Shown here one piece after another: positions 17,613-26,691 of a stretch of DNA of 47,116 bases; the stretch's first letter is position 1, and every line of letters begins with the position of its first letter. The notes beneath the pieces are model-generated. The model saw only the letters and a list, made by a program, of their open reading frames with translations, was not told where the DNA came from and ran no database searches. Where the stretch lies: the NCBI RefSeq assembly GCF_002735695.1, contig NZ_PDZH01000021.1, positions 1 to 47,116 on the forward strand, read 5' to 3'. This DNA comes from Chitinimonas sp. BJB300. GTDB taxonomy: Bacteria; Pseudomonadota; Gammaproteobacteria; Burkholderiales; Chitinimonadaceae. The translations under genes and the position numbers were made by a program.

Positions 17613-17640
17613 TTATCGACGAGCACTGATGGAACTTTAG
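17613..17640 (-). promoter_or_regulatory. Sigma-28 (FliA) promoter of fliC2
   Basis: Read on the minus strand: TAAAGTTC, then bases to a total of 15 after TAAA, then GTCGATAA. The published FliA consensus is TAAAGTTT-N11-GCCGATAA, so the match is 14 of 16 fixed positions with exact spacing. It predicts transcription starting near 17606 and late-class flagellar expression. Confidence 0.9.
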
Positions 17641-17644
17641 GGCT

Positions 17645-17686
17645 GACCGGCAAAAATTTCCAGAAAGGCAGCAATTTTTGCCGGTC
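17645..17686. terminator. Hairpin between the giant glycosyltransferase gene and fliC2
   Basis: A perfect 14-bp inverted repeat, GACCGGCAAAAATT (17645-17658) and its complement (17673-17686), with a 14-base loop, starts 10 bp after the stop codon of the 1583-residue protein. It would insulate the glycosylation genes from the flagellin promoter immediately downstream. Confidence 0.75.
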
Positions 17687-17696
17687 CATCCGTCAC

Positions 17697-20600
17697 CTAA
17701 AAATCAAACCATGCAGACATCCATGCTGGCAGCCGGTTTTGCAGCAGCCAGTTGTCTATTACATATTGCCGGAGCCGGTCACCACGCCGCGCCGCTTCGT
17801 CCAGGTCATGGATATGCTCGCGTATGGCTTTCACCCAATCCGCCGTACGGTTCTCTACCAACGTAATTGGATAATCGCCTTGGTAAGGCGTCCAATTGGT
17901 CGCAATCATCGGGTAGCCCAGTATTCCGTACTCAAGCACACGCAGATTGCTCTTGCACGCATTGAATGCATTGAGTTCCAGCGGCGCGATACCTACATCC
18001 AAGTTAAGGCTGGCAAGATGACGTGGGTATTCCTCAAACGACACGCCAACCCGAATATCGGCCAGGAAATCACGCAGTGGCTCGGGCGCCATACCAAAGA
18101 ACACCCACTCGACCTCGTCCGCTAACTCGCGCACCACGTCATAGATGATTTCCAGATCGCCACCGTGGCTTACACCGCCAGCCCAGCCTACTCTCGGTTT
18201 TTTCCCCATCCGACGTCGGGGTTTGAAGTCGCCCCATATGTCAATGTCGATGCTGTTCGGCACCACCCGGATATCGTCATGCATATCCGCAAAGGCTTCC
18301 TTGAGCGGCTCTGTCGTAACAATAAAACGGTCGCAGTAGCCCAAGGCCTTGCGCATCTTTTCCCCCATATTGCGGGGCAGATCGGGACGATGGAGACTCT
18401 TCTTGGGTACTTCCGTCATCAGGTCATCGGCTTCAAAGATCAGCCGGATATTCCGCTGCAACTTGTATTCACGCAGGAAAGGGATCTGGTGGTCCATCAT
18501 CTGCCGCTGCAGCACGATGGTGTCAGGCTCCATCCGGCCAATCTCAACCATCAGGTAATGGTCAAATGACTTCCAGCCTTCGACCAACCCTTGCTTCACA
18601 GCGGCCGAATGCGGCTGGATGATGCGATAGTTGCCGCAACCCCAGTTATCGCCGGGTATCGACAACAGCCGCGGCAGTGGCTTCCAGGGCAATGCTTTCT
18701 TCGTCAGCTGGGGCCGGGGTTCGATCTCAAACACCCCGCCTTGCAGGATCAAATTACTGTTGTAAGCCGGGTCAAATGACAGCTGCTTGAGCCAATGCTG
18801 GTACAGCAACGCTTGGTTGGCATGCTCGCGCTCAACACGTTGTGCTGTGGGTATCAACACACCGTCGTTAAGGCTGGTGCCCCGCGTATGGACCAAGTTA
18901 GCATAGGGTGTCCAGATGATGCGGTAACCCGCAGCACCGACACGCAGGCAGAGGTCATGGTCGGCTTGATAGAGATCAAACATCTCGTCCATTCCCCCAA
19001 CCTGCTGGAATACGGTTCGGCGTATCAGCAGGCAACTGCCCGAGACGGCCGAATAATTCTGGACGGTTTGCAAACGACCGTAGTACCCGGGCTCATCAAA
19101 ACGCAGGCCCACAAACGGACTTTCGGCGACACCCAGCAGGCCCAGAATACGTCCGGCATCGTCCACCGTACCGTCTGGCCGCAGCAGTCGTGGGCCAACC
19201 ACGCCGACTTCGGTGCGCTGTGCTTCTGCCATCATCTCTGGCAACCAGCTCGCCTGGATAGGTGTGATGTCGTTGTCCAGAAATAACAAATATTCGCCGG
19301 TCGCCTCGGCTGCCGCTTGGTTTCGCAGCTTGGCAAAATTCAAATCCTCGGTGACACGATAGACCCGGAGGCGATCATCACCCATCTGGTCCAGATCCGA
19401 CAGATAGCCCAAGGTGGCTTGGTCTTCACTCCCGGTGTCGATCAACAATAGTTCGTAATCGGGCCAGTCGGTGTTATTGAGCAGGCCTTCCAACGTACGT
19501 TGCAGGTCGGCCAGATGTTCACGCGTCAGCATGATGATGGACACACGCGGCTGGCCGGCATGCCGATAACGTACCCGATAGGTACCCGGCAGGCTGCCAC
19601 CTACCACTTCCGCATCCACCTTGCGGCGGCGTAGCGAATCAACCAGTGCGACCTGGCCAGCGGCAATGCTTTCCTGGGTGGGTAAGGTGTCGAGACTGCG
19701 TTTTTCCGCACGGTGGTAGAGCACATCGCTGACATGCCCAAACGCCGCGTTACCGTATTGTTCCTGCACACGCAACAGCAAGTCGAAGTTGCCCGCACCC
19801 AGCGCCTCGGTGGAATAGCCACCCAACTGGGCAAAGCTCTCCTGGCGAATCAGGAAGAAGTCGCCAATGTAGGGCAAGGCCAGGAAATAGTCGGGACAGA
19901 AGTCAGGCTTGAAGTAAGGCGAGCTATGGCGCCCTCCTTCTTCGCGCCGGTCTTCATCAGTGTAGATAACGCGCCAGTCCGGATGGCTGTAGGCCGCTTC
20001 CATCAGATATAACAACCCCTGCGGTGCAATCTCGTCACCCGATTGCAGCACCGTCACCCAGTCGGCATCGCTTTCGATCAATACCTGGTTGACTGCCGTA
20101 TTCGGTTGGCCCTCATAGGTCAGCCATTGCATGCGGGTGTTCTCTGCAAACCCTTCCGGAACGGCGCAGGGCGCCAGCAAGGTAAAGCGAACCCGGAAAT
20201 ACAACTGATTGGCCAGGGCCTGGATCGTGACCGGAATCTGGCCGAGCGTTTCCGGACTCGCCACGACCACAGCGTGGACCATGGGCTGGTGCCCCCACTG
20301 GGCGATCCGCTTCTCGTAATGCCCTACCTCGACCTTGGTAAGCAGATGCGAGCGCAGGAAATGCTCGTAGGCTTCGCCTGGCTGGATTGCCGGCTGGGCG
20401 ATCGGGTTGTAGTCGGTCAATGGCTGGGCACCAAGCTCCACCACCGTGTAGAACTGCAAGGAGCACAGCTCGCTCAACTCCTCCAACGTCACATTCTTCA
20501 TCACCATCTTGCCGCAGTCGATATCGCACGGGACCTTGGTGGAGAACAGGTCGAAAAGGGAGCGCAAGCGTGGGTCGATGCCATTGACCGCCTTCACAAT

Positions 20601-22448
20601 GTGATAGCCGGTTTCGTGGAAGAAACGCTTGATTTCCTTGTAGGTGAAGAAGCGGATATGGGTGATGTCCAGCAGGCCCCAGGCGTCGTAGCGCCAGTAG
20701 CCGCGCGCCAGGTCTTCCATCAAGCCGACATTACGGGTGTTGGGGATGCTGGTGACAATCTGGCCCTTGGGTGAGAGCAAGGGCTTGAGCCGCGTCAACA
20801 CATCCCATGGGTTGTACATATGCTCGAGCACATCGGCGATGATCACCGCATCGAGCGTACCCGGCTCGATGCCTTCGGCGACCATGTCGAAATCCTCGAA
20901 TTTACCGTTGAGCACCTTGTCGAGCCGGGTGGCCGCTTTTTCCGCCGCCGACTTGTTGATCTCGACCCCCCATACCTTCGCTTCAGGGTATTTTTGCTTG
21001 AAGGCAAAGCCGGTTCCCCCTGCCGAGCAACCGATATCCAGCAACAGCTTGGGATCATTGGTGAACATCTCCACCAAATCGGGACGACGGCCATCGTGGT
21101 AACCCGTCGCATCGATGTGCTCGACATCAAGCAGCTCCTGCCAAAGGTACTTGGTGGGGGCGTTGGGCCGCAGCAATTGCCGCATCAACTCAGCAACTCG
21201 TTGATGCGATTGCCCATCTACGCCCACGTTATATCGAGGTGCCGCTGCCTTGACCTTGCCGGCTAGGTGCTGCCGTGTTTCGTTACTGCTGGCCAGATGC
21301 GCCAGTATGGGCCCCAACTCGTTGGGCACGACTTCAACCACGCCGCTGTCGGCATCGAAACTTGGGCCCAGCCGCATGCCAATCCAATTCATGAGGTTCA
21401 CCACCGGCGTGCCCGCCAGCATGGCTTCGACCTGGATATTCGAATCAGTCCCTACCACCACATCGGCGGCCACCACCCACTCCTCCGCCCCATCCGTGCT
21501 ATAGCAATAGGCTTTGTCAGGCAGGCCAAGCTCACGGGCGATCCGTGCTACCCCAGCCTCACCCTCCACATTCGAGCCGGGCCGGTCCTTGATCACATAT
21601 TCGGCAGCGATTCCTGCTTCATGCAGGGCGCTGACCCCCGCCAGAAATTGCCGTACCCCGCTTTCAAACGCCTGAGGGTCGCCCAGCGCCGTCAGGTTCG
21701 CGGCCCAGGTTGTACCGAACACCAACCAGGGTTTCTGGCTATCGAGGCCAAGTTGCTTGGCAAACTTGCTGCGGTATTCCGCCCGCCGACCAATGTGGGC
21801 GGGATAGCCATCCCAGGCCGGGTTACCGGTGACATAGCAGCGCTTGGGGTCGACGCCAATGTCGAGATAGCTCTCCAGCCCACGTTGCCCATACACCGCC
21901 AACGAGTCGGCGAACAAGGCCCCGTGCACGGTATAAGGTTTGCTCAACGCCACACCATGCATCAGTTGCAGGCTGGGGATGGACTGGCGCTTGGCCCAGA
22001 TGACGGCTGTCTTGGAAGCCGAAGTCAGATCTTCGCTGGTCACCAACAGGCGGATATCGAATTGCTCAAACGCCAGCTGCAAGCTTTCCAACAGGTGCAC
22101 CAAACCGGGTATTTCGGCATCGGCACGGGCTTTCAGCAGGGGCTGGAAGCGCTTTTCATCAAGCTCCAGCGTGGTGCACCCGTCTTCCCAACCGGTAGTG
22201 GTGAAGTAGTGCGCCAGCTTGGATAAGCCATCATTCACACCTTGGTGAATACGTTGCTGCGCGGCGTCATCCAAGAGGCTTTCCAGTTCGATCAATGTCG
22301 AACCCGACTGTTGCAGGCGTTCTGCCAACGGCGCATCGAAGTGGGCCCGTGGGCAAATGATGATCAGGCCGGGTTCGTTGGCGCAGAATGCCTCGATCAC
22401 CTTGCTGTAACGCAGCCATAACAGGGAGAGAATGGCGCCTTGCTTCAT
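17697..22448 (-). CDS. Giant multidomain glycosyltransferase/methyltransferase
   Basis: A 1583-residue cytoplasmic protein with five recognisable modules. Residues 1-425 resemble GT-B-type sugar transferases (HGVALSKPYTVHG, VTGNPAWDGYP, VVGTDSNIQVEAMLAGTPVVN). About 460-650 is a class I SAM methyltransferase (LLDIGCSAGGTGFAF near 468, IIADVLEHMYNPW). About 720-950 is a GT2-type domain with the TDEDRREEGG and YFKPDFCPDYFLAL motifs. About 965-1235 is a second GT2 domain (VSIIMLTREH, FLDNDITP with a DxD-like motif). About 1260-1583 is a GT4-like C-terminal domain (IPGDNWGCGNYRII, VPNSIDIDIWGDF, RVGWAGGVSHGGD). It overlaps the preceding methyltransferase gene by ATGA and lies directly upstream of flagellin. 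The best inference is that it assembles or transfers the flagellin glycan. Acceptor and sugar specificity are unknown, and O-antigen assembly is the alternative. Confidence 0.85.
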   Translation of the reverse strand: MKQGAILSLLWLRYSKVIEAFCANEPGLIIICPRAHFDAPLAERLQQSGSTLIELESLLDDAAQQRIHQGVNDGLSKLAHYFTTTGWEDGCTTLELDEKRFQPLLKARADAEIPGLVHLLESLQLAFEQFDIRLLVTSEDLTSASKTAVIWAKRQSIPSLQLMHGVALSKPYTVHGALFADSLAVYGQRGLESYLDIGVDPKRCYVTGNPAWDGYPAHIGRRAEYRSKFAKQLGLDSQKPWLVFGTTWAANLTALGDPQAFESGVRQFLAGVSALHEAGIAAEYVIKDRPGSNVEGEAGVARIARELGLPDKAYCYSTDGAEEWVVAADVVVGTDSNIQVEAMLAGTPVVNLMNWIGMRLGPSFDADSGVVEVVPNELGPILAHLASSNETRQHLAGKVKAAAPRYNVGVDGQSHQRVAELMRQLLRPNAPTKYLWQELLDVEHIDATGYHDGRRPDLVEMFTNDPKLLLDIGCSAGGTGFAFKQKYPEAKVWGVEINKSAAEKAATRLDKVLNGKFEDFDMVAEGIEPGTLDAVIIADVLEHMYNPWDVLTRLKPLLSPKGQIVTSIPNTRNVGLMEDLARGYWRYDAWGLLDITHIRFFTYKEIKRFFHETGYHIVKAVNGIDPRLRSLFDLFSTKVPCDIDCGKMVMKNVTLEELSELCSLQFYTVVELGAQPLTDYNPIAQPAIQPGEAYEHFLRSHLLTKVEVGHYEKRIAQWGHQPMVHAVVVASPETLGQIPVTIQALANQLYFRVRFTLLAPCAVPEGFAENTRMQWLTYEGQPNTAVNQVLIESDADWVTVLQSGDEIAPQGLLYLMEAAYSHPDWRVIYTDEDRREEGGRHSSPYFKPDFCPDYFLALPYIGDFFLIRQESFAQLGGYSTEALGAGNFDLLLRVQEQYGNAAFGHVSDVLYHRAEKRSLDTLPTQESIAAGQVALVDSLRRRKVDAEVVGGSLPGTYRVRYRHAGQPRVSIIMLTREHLADLQRTLEGLLNNTDWPDYELLLIDTGSEDQATLGYLSDLDQMGDDRLRVYRVTEDLNFAKLRNQAAAEATGEYLLFLDNDITPIQASWLPEMMAEAQRTEVGVVGPRLLRPDGTVDDAGRILGLLGVAESPFVGLRFDEPGYYGRLQTVQNYSAVSGSCLLIRRTVFQQVGGMDEMFDLYQADHDLCLRVGAAGYRIIWTPYANLVHTRGTSLNDGVLIPTAQRVEREHANQALLYQHWLKQLSFDPAYNSNLILQGGVFEIEPRPQLTKKALPWKPLPRLLSIPGDNWGCGNYRIIQPHSAAVKQGLVEGWKSFDHYLMVEIGRMEPDTIVLQRQMMDHQIPFLREYKLQRNIRLIFEADDLMTEVPKKSLHRPDLPRNMGEKMRKALGYCDRFIVTTEPLKEAFADMHDDIRVVPNSIDIDIWGDFKPRRRMGKKPRVGWAGGVSHGGDLEIIYDVVRELADEVEWVFFGMAPEPLRDFLADIRVGVSFEEYPRHLASLNLDVGIAPLELNAFNACKSNLRVLEYGILGYPMIATNWTPYQGDYPITLVENRTADWVKAIREHIHDLDEAARRGDRLRQYVIDNWLLQNRLPAWMSAWFDF

Positions 22449-23695
22449 GGTTGTTCTCCCTGGGCAAAGATATTCAGATAGTCGACGAGGATATCTCTCA
22501 TCATGTTGTATTCCATCCCGGGCCCGAAAGGCACGCCGGCATGTTCAAACTTGGCGCCGAAATCACCACTGCGCCGCCATTCGCCCGCCACCCTTAAGGC
22601 GTAGAGATCAATCTCTTCCTGCAACTGCCAGTCCTCAAACAGTTCGCTTATCCCCTGCGGCAGATAATCCTTCAGCGAAATCCCCGGGAAATGGGTGCGC
22701 ACAACCTTGAGGAGCTCAAACAGCAGATAGGTATTGCGTGGGTGGATCAGCATCGTTTGCAGGCGTTCCACTTTCTGTTCAGGGAAGGCCGGCAGGGTCT
22801 GGGCAATATCCCCAGCGCGCCATAATCCATTGAGTTGCTCCTGCGCTGCCAGCCAAGCGGCGTTGCCAGCCGGGTCGGGTTTTTTATCAAGCACCACCAT
22901 GTAGCGGCCGGTCGCCGTCGTCGGCAACTGCCACACCACCTCGGTTTCCAGCCACAGCGCGAACTCGAACAGCTTGGGGTCGGACGTCATCCACCCCAGC
23001 AGGCGGTTCCACCAGTGTTTGGTCTCGATATTATTGAGCCAGTGGTTGCGAGTACTCACCACAAAGCCGCCTACCGCTGTGATCGCTTCCACGCAATAGC
23101 CATTGTCATCGGCCCAGGCCACGATTTCGTGCGCACGCGCCAGCGACATATAGCTGCCAAACGCAGCCTCGCCCTCGGCCACCATGCGCTGTGTTGCTTC
23201 ACCCGCGCCGTAAACGGCTTCCAGATGGTCCAAGGAGTGGATATCGAACAAAATGCGCCCACCCGGCTTCAGCACCCGGTCCCACTCCTGCAAGATGGTG
23301 CGCCAATGCGGAAAGTGCACAACGACGTTGAGCGATAGCAGAAAATCGAAGTCCGCATCGGGCAACGGCAGCCTGGCTACGTCACCGGGCAGCAACGTCA
23401 TCGGCGCGTCACCCGCCAACCGCCTGGTCTCATCCAGCATGGCCTGCGAGCTGTCGATCCCAGTCACGTCCATACCGCGCTGTGCCAGAGGAATGGAACC
23501 ACGCCCGGTGCCTATCCCGACATCCAGCACGCGCTTCCCGGTGGCATAGCGTTCGATATAGCGCATTTCCAGCTGATGCTTGAGCTGGTTGGTGCCGGTA
23601 TTCTCAAACATGCGCTTGGAATACCACGAAACCATGTTGGCATCCTTCCAGGCATCGGTCTTCCAATCGATCAACGCTTGCTTGTTTTCACTCAT
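22445..23695 (-). CDS. SAM-dependent methyltransferase with a C-terminal extension
   Basis: A 416-residue protein. Residues 45-165 form a class I methyltransferase domain with the glycine-rich motif VLDVGIGTGRG at 56-66, VTGIDSSQAM, a proline-containing motif (GDVARLPLPDADFDFLLSLNVVVHF) and GGRILFDIHSLDHL. The remaining 180 or so residues are not recognisable, so this is larger than a bare methyltransferase. It overlaps the start of the giant protein by four bases, which implies coupled expression and a role in methylating the same glycan or its precursor. The substrate is not determined. Confidence 0.82.
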   Translation of the reverse strand: MSENKQALIDWKTDAWKDANMVSWYSKRMFENTGTNQLKHQLEMRYIERYATGKRVLDVGIGTGRGSIPLAQRGMDVTGIDSSQAMLDETRRLAGDAPMTLLPGDVARLPLPDADFDFLLSLNVVVHFPHWRTILQEWDRVLKPGGRILFDIHSLDHLEAVYGAGEATQRMVAEGEAAFGSYMSLARAHEIVAWADDNGYCVEAITAVGGFVVSTRNHWLNNIETKHWWNRLLGWMTSDPKLFEFALWLETEVVWQLPTTATGRYMVVLDKKPDPAGNAAWLAAQEQLNGLWRAGDIAQTLPAFPEQKVERLQTMLIHPRNTYLLFELLKVVRTHFPGISLKDYLPQGISELFEDWQLQEEIDLYALRVAGEWRRSGDFGAKFEHAGVPFGPGMEYNMMRDILVDYLNIFAQGEQP

Positions 23696-23798
23696 CTTGC
23701 GTTCCCGTCTTTGGTTTTCAGTTCACTGCAGGCTGGCACTTTTATCGCCTTGCCGCTGTTCTGGGGCCTGGCTGGGCATGACCCATTTCATGGGTCAT

Positions 23799-24350
23799 CT
23801 ACACTGCAAGAAACGCAGCGCTCAGTACGGCGAATTCCACGACATCCACAAACTGCCCATTTTTCCAGGCAGCCTCGATGCGGCGCCCTTCTTCTCGCAT
23901 GCCCAGTTTGAACGCCAATGCCATCATCCCCACGTTGTTGGCATAGGTGCCACAGTAGATGCGGTGCAGGCCCAGTGCCTTGAAACCATGTTCGATCAAC
24001 AATAGGCTGGCCTCGTAACCGATGCCGGTCCCCCACACGCTGCGATCCCCCAGCAAGATGGCGAACTCGGCTGAACGATGGCGTGGATGAATCTGGTTGA
24101 GCACGATATTGCCAACATGGCGGCCACTTTCGGCGATCACGATGGCGAGCATCAGGCTGTCTTGGCGGTTTTGATTACTGCGGATGAATTCCCGTGCGGC
24201 TTCCCGGCTGAAGGGGAAAACATGGTGGCTGTTGCCAGCACAGGCTTCCGCATCGTTCAGCCACGTAACGTAATGGCCATCGGCATCGGCTTCGCTCAGT
24301 GCGCGCAGGTGGACTCGCGGGCCACGTAGAAAGGGTGGTGCGGCACTCAT
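23799..24350 (-). CDS. GNAT N-acetyltransferase (RimJ/RimL-like)
   Basis: A 183-residue protein of the RimJ/RimL-type GNAT group: VHLRALSEADADGHYVTWLNDAEA at the N-terminus, the acetyl-CoA loop GDRSVWGTGIGYEASLLLIEHGF near residue 105, then LGLHRIYCGTYANNVGMMALAFKLGMREEG. In sugar clusters such enzymes acetylate amino sugars. It overlaps the DegT aminotransferase by ATGA, so acylation of the amine made by that enzyme is the simplest inference. The 103-bp gap after it contains no recognisable gene. Confidence 0.85.
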   Translation of the reverse strand: MSAAPPFLRGPRVHLRALSEADADGHYVTWLNDAEACAGNSHHVFPFSREAAREFIRSNQNRQDSLMLAIVIAESGRHVGNIVLNQIHPRHRSAEFAILLGDRSVWGTGIGYEASLLLIEHGFKALGLHRIYCGTYANNVGMMALAFKLGMREEGRRIEAAWKNGQFVDVVEFAVLSAAFLAV

Positions 24351-25636
24351 GCTTTTCCCTCACGCAGGCTATCAAGTTGGGTCAAAACCTTCTCCCAGGC
24401 ATTGGCGATACTGTCGACATCGGCTGGCGTAAGGCTGGCATGCACATAGTCGGCATAAAGCAGTGTTTCAAAATGCATCCGCTCGGTAACTGGGCACAGC
24501 CCACGCGCGTAGTTCAACTCGCCCTGGTAACCTGGGTATGTAAACGGAAAGCCATCACGGCCAATAGCGATCCGCTGCTGGTACATCGGTTGCAGGTAAA
24601 TTGGCTCGACATAGCCTTCGCCGACCGGAATCCCTTCAGCCCGCAGTGCCTGCGCCAGCCGCACGCGTGAAACACCGTTGCTATGGGCGTCATATTTAAT
24701 GGCGTAGACATACCAACCATGCTCAACATCGGGCGAAACCACCGGTATGCTGATACCGGGCAAACCCGCCAACCGCTGGCTTAGCCGAGCGGCATTGGCT
24801 TGCCGGGTGGCAAGCAGGGCCGGCAACTTTTTCAGTTGCTCTGCCGCAATCGCCGCTTCGATTTCCGTCATCCGATAGTTGAAACCAACCAGATTGACGA
24901 GGTTGGTTTCAGCCTTGGGCTTGGCCACCGCCTCGGCATGATTGCGAATCAACCGCATCCGTTCCGCAAGATCGGCATCGGCAGTCACGGCAATACCGCC
25001 TTCTCCGCAATGGATGGTCTTGTGGTAGTTGAGGCTGAACACGCCGATATCAGCCAAAGTACCGCTATATCGGCCCTGATATCGGGCACCGGGTCCCTGG
25101 GCGTTGTCTTCAATCACCCGCAGGCCATGCTGGCGCGCGAGGGCCATGATGGGTTCGAAGTCAGCAGGCTGGCCAAAGATATCCACCACAATGATCGCCT
25201 TGGTACGCGGTGTGATCCGCGCTGCAATCGTGGCAGCCGACAGGCAGAAGGTGTCAGGGTCAATATCGGCAAATACCGGTATCGCCCCATATACCACTGC
25301 GGCAACTGCTGAAGCCGACATGGTGTAGGGCGATACGATGACTTCATCACCTGGGCCGATGCCCAGCGCGCCCACTGCGGCATACAGGCAGGACGTGGCC
25401 GAATTCATCGATACGGCATGGGGAATATCAAAATGTCTTTCCCACGCGCGCTCCAGCGCTTGTACCCGGTCGCCACCATAGAAATCCGGGGTCCATGCTC
25501 CCAGAAAACGTGACAGCACCGCACTATCGAGCACCGCATTGACGGCAGCCCGCTCTTCCGGCCCCAAGGTGTTGTAGGCAGGAAGCGGCGCATTGCGCAC
25601 GGCTTGGCCACCCAACAAAGCAAGTTGTTGCGTCAT
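24347..25636 (-). CDS. DegT/DnrJ/EryC1-family sugar aminotransferase
   Basis: A 429-residue pyridoxal-phosphate enzyme of the family that transaminates keto-sugars bound to nucleotides. The cofactor-binding Asp177 (VIEDNAQGPGA), the catalytic Lys206 in SLNYHKTIHCGEGG and the GDEVIVSPYTMSASA segment are all present. It is clearly distinct from PseC at 31007-32167, which lies in the same cluster, so a second transamination is implied. The sequence has no exact functional assignment. It could act on a sugar oxidised by the Gfo/Idh oxidoreductase encoded two genes upstream. Confidence 0.88.
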   Translation of the reverse strand: MTQQLALLGGQAVRNAPLPAYNTLGPEERAAVNAVLDSAVLSRFLGAWTPDFYGGDRVQALERAWERHFDIPHAVSMNSATSCLYAAVGALGIGPGDEVIVSPYTMSASAVAAVVYGAIPVFADIDPDTFCLSAATIAARITPRTKAIIVVDIFGQPADFEPIMALARQHGLRVIEDNAQGPGARYQGRYSGTLADIGVFSLNYHKTIHCGEGGIAVTADADLAERMRLIRNHAEAVAKPKAETNLVNLVGFNYRMTEIEAAIAAEQLKKLPALLATRQANAARLSQRLAGLPGISIPVVSPDVEHGWYVYAIKYDAHSNGVSRVRLAQALRAEGIPVGEGYVEPIYLQPMYQQRIAIGRDGFPFTYPGYQGELNYARGLCPVTERMHFETLLYADYVHASLTPADVDSIANAWEKVLTQLDSLREGKA

Positions 25637-25662
25637 ACCAGTACCATCCGGACACTTCCCAT

Positions 25663-26691
25663 TCAGGCCAACAGCACTGTGAGCACATCCAGCACGCGCT
25701 GGGCCGACAAGCCATCAAGCGAGGGTGCTTGCGGCCTGGGCCCGGTCAATGTATCGACCAACGCTTGCGGCAACCGGACAGCATCGTCGCAGCGGTGGCT
25801 GAGACCTGAACGATTCGAGGGTAAGGGGTCGCTCGCTAGGCCGCCGGGTTGGTAACTCAGTACCCGACAACCGAGGTAGCACGCTTCAAGCAGCAGCATC
25901 GAATGGATGCCCACCACCATATCGGCACAACTAAGCAAATCATGAGCCAATGCAGACGGCGCTATCCGTGTATTCGTCCACATCTGACCCGCGCCAGTAA
26001 AATCAGCCAGGTCTTCACGCGGATGCGGTTTGATGCGTAATGCAATGGGCCGTGCCAGCGTCACCAAGGCAGCTTCAACATCACGCAGCACCGCTTGCTC
26101 ATCAATCGCTGGCGGATGCCCCAATTGCCGGGCCATCTGACGTAGCGGTTGCGAGACAAATAGCAACAGGCTTTCATCAGGCTGAAGCCCACATTCGGCG
26201 CGTAAGGCCGTGCGCGCCGCCGTACTGAGCCGCCCTGCCCCTTGTGCAATCACATCCAAGGCTGGCTGGCCGGTAATCTGCAGCATGCTGGCATCAAACC
26301 CTGCCGCCACCATTTCGTCGCAGGCCAACTGGTCTGGCACCGCGATGCAATCCGGCCAGTGGCGCTGCCCACCCCGTAAAAAGCGCGGTTGATAGTTGCT
26401 CCAGAAATCAAGCAAGGCGAGGCTGGGCAACCCCACTTCCTTCGCCGCGGCTATCCAACTTAATTCGTGCTGATGCGGGTTGACCGATGTTGCGCATAGC
26501 ACACCGACGCTATTACTTAACGTGATGGCCTCTGCTGGCTCTACCAGCCAACCGCGTTCAGCCCACAAGCGTGCAGATTCGGCGTAGGCGAACAGTCGAT
26601 GCGGCCAGTGTTGCGCACGTAATTGCTCAATTACCGGCGCCAGGGCGTTACCCCCACCCGGGTCGCCAGCAATCACGGCAAGGGGATTCAT
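25663..26691 (-). CDS. GT-B-like protein of unknown specificity
   Basis: A 342-residue protein that looks like a GT-B-fold sugar enzyme: an N-terminal GDPGGGNALAPVIEQL glycine-rich loop, a middle QITGQPALDVIAQ segment, KPHPRE near residue 225 and a C-terminal CADMVVGIHSMLLLEACYLGCRVLSYQPGG. This last resembles the sugar-nucleotide-binding half of UDP-GlcNAc 2-epimerase and of several transferases. I cannot tell a glycosyltransferase from an epimerase or hydrolase. It overlaps the preceding oxidoreductase gene by ATGA and so belongs to the same translational unit. Confidence 0.65.
   Translation of the reverse strand: MNPLAVIAGDPGGGNALAPVIEQLRAQHWPHRLFAYAESARLWAERGWLVEPAEAITLSNSVGVLCATSVNPHQHELSWIAAAKEVGLPSLALLDFWSNYQPRFLRGGQRHWPDCIAVPDQLACDEMVAAGFDASMLQITGQPALDVIAQGAGRLSTAARTALRAECGLQPDESLLLFVSQPLRQMARQLGHPPAIDEQAVLRDVEAALVTLARPIALRIKPHPREDLADFTGAGQMWTNTRIAPSALAHDLLSCADMVVGIHSMLLLEACYLGCRVLSYQPGGLASDPLPSNRSGLSHRCDDAVRLPQALVDTLTGPRPQAPSLDGLSAQRVLDVLTVLLA

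Noticed and set aside
21267-22226. Plus-strand open frame of 319 codons opposite the giant glycosyltransferase gene
   Set aside because: It is antisense to the well-supported GT-B-like domain, lacks a ribosome-binding site and has no domain signature.
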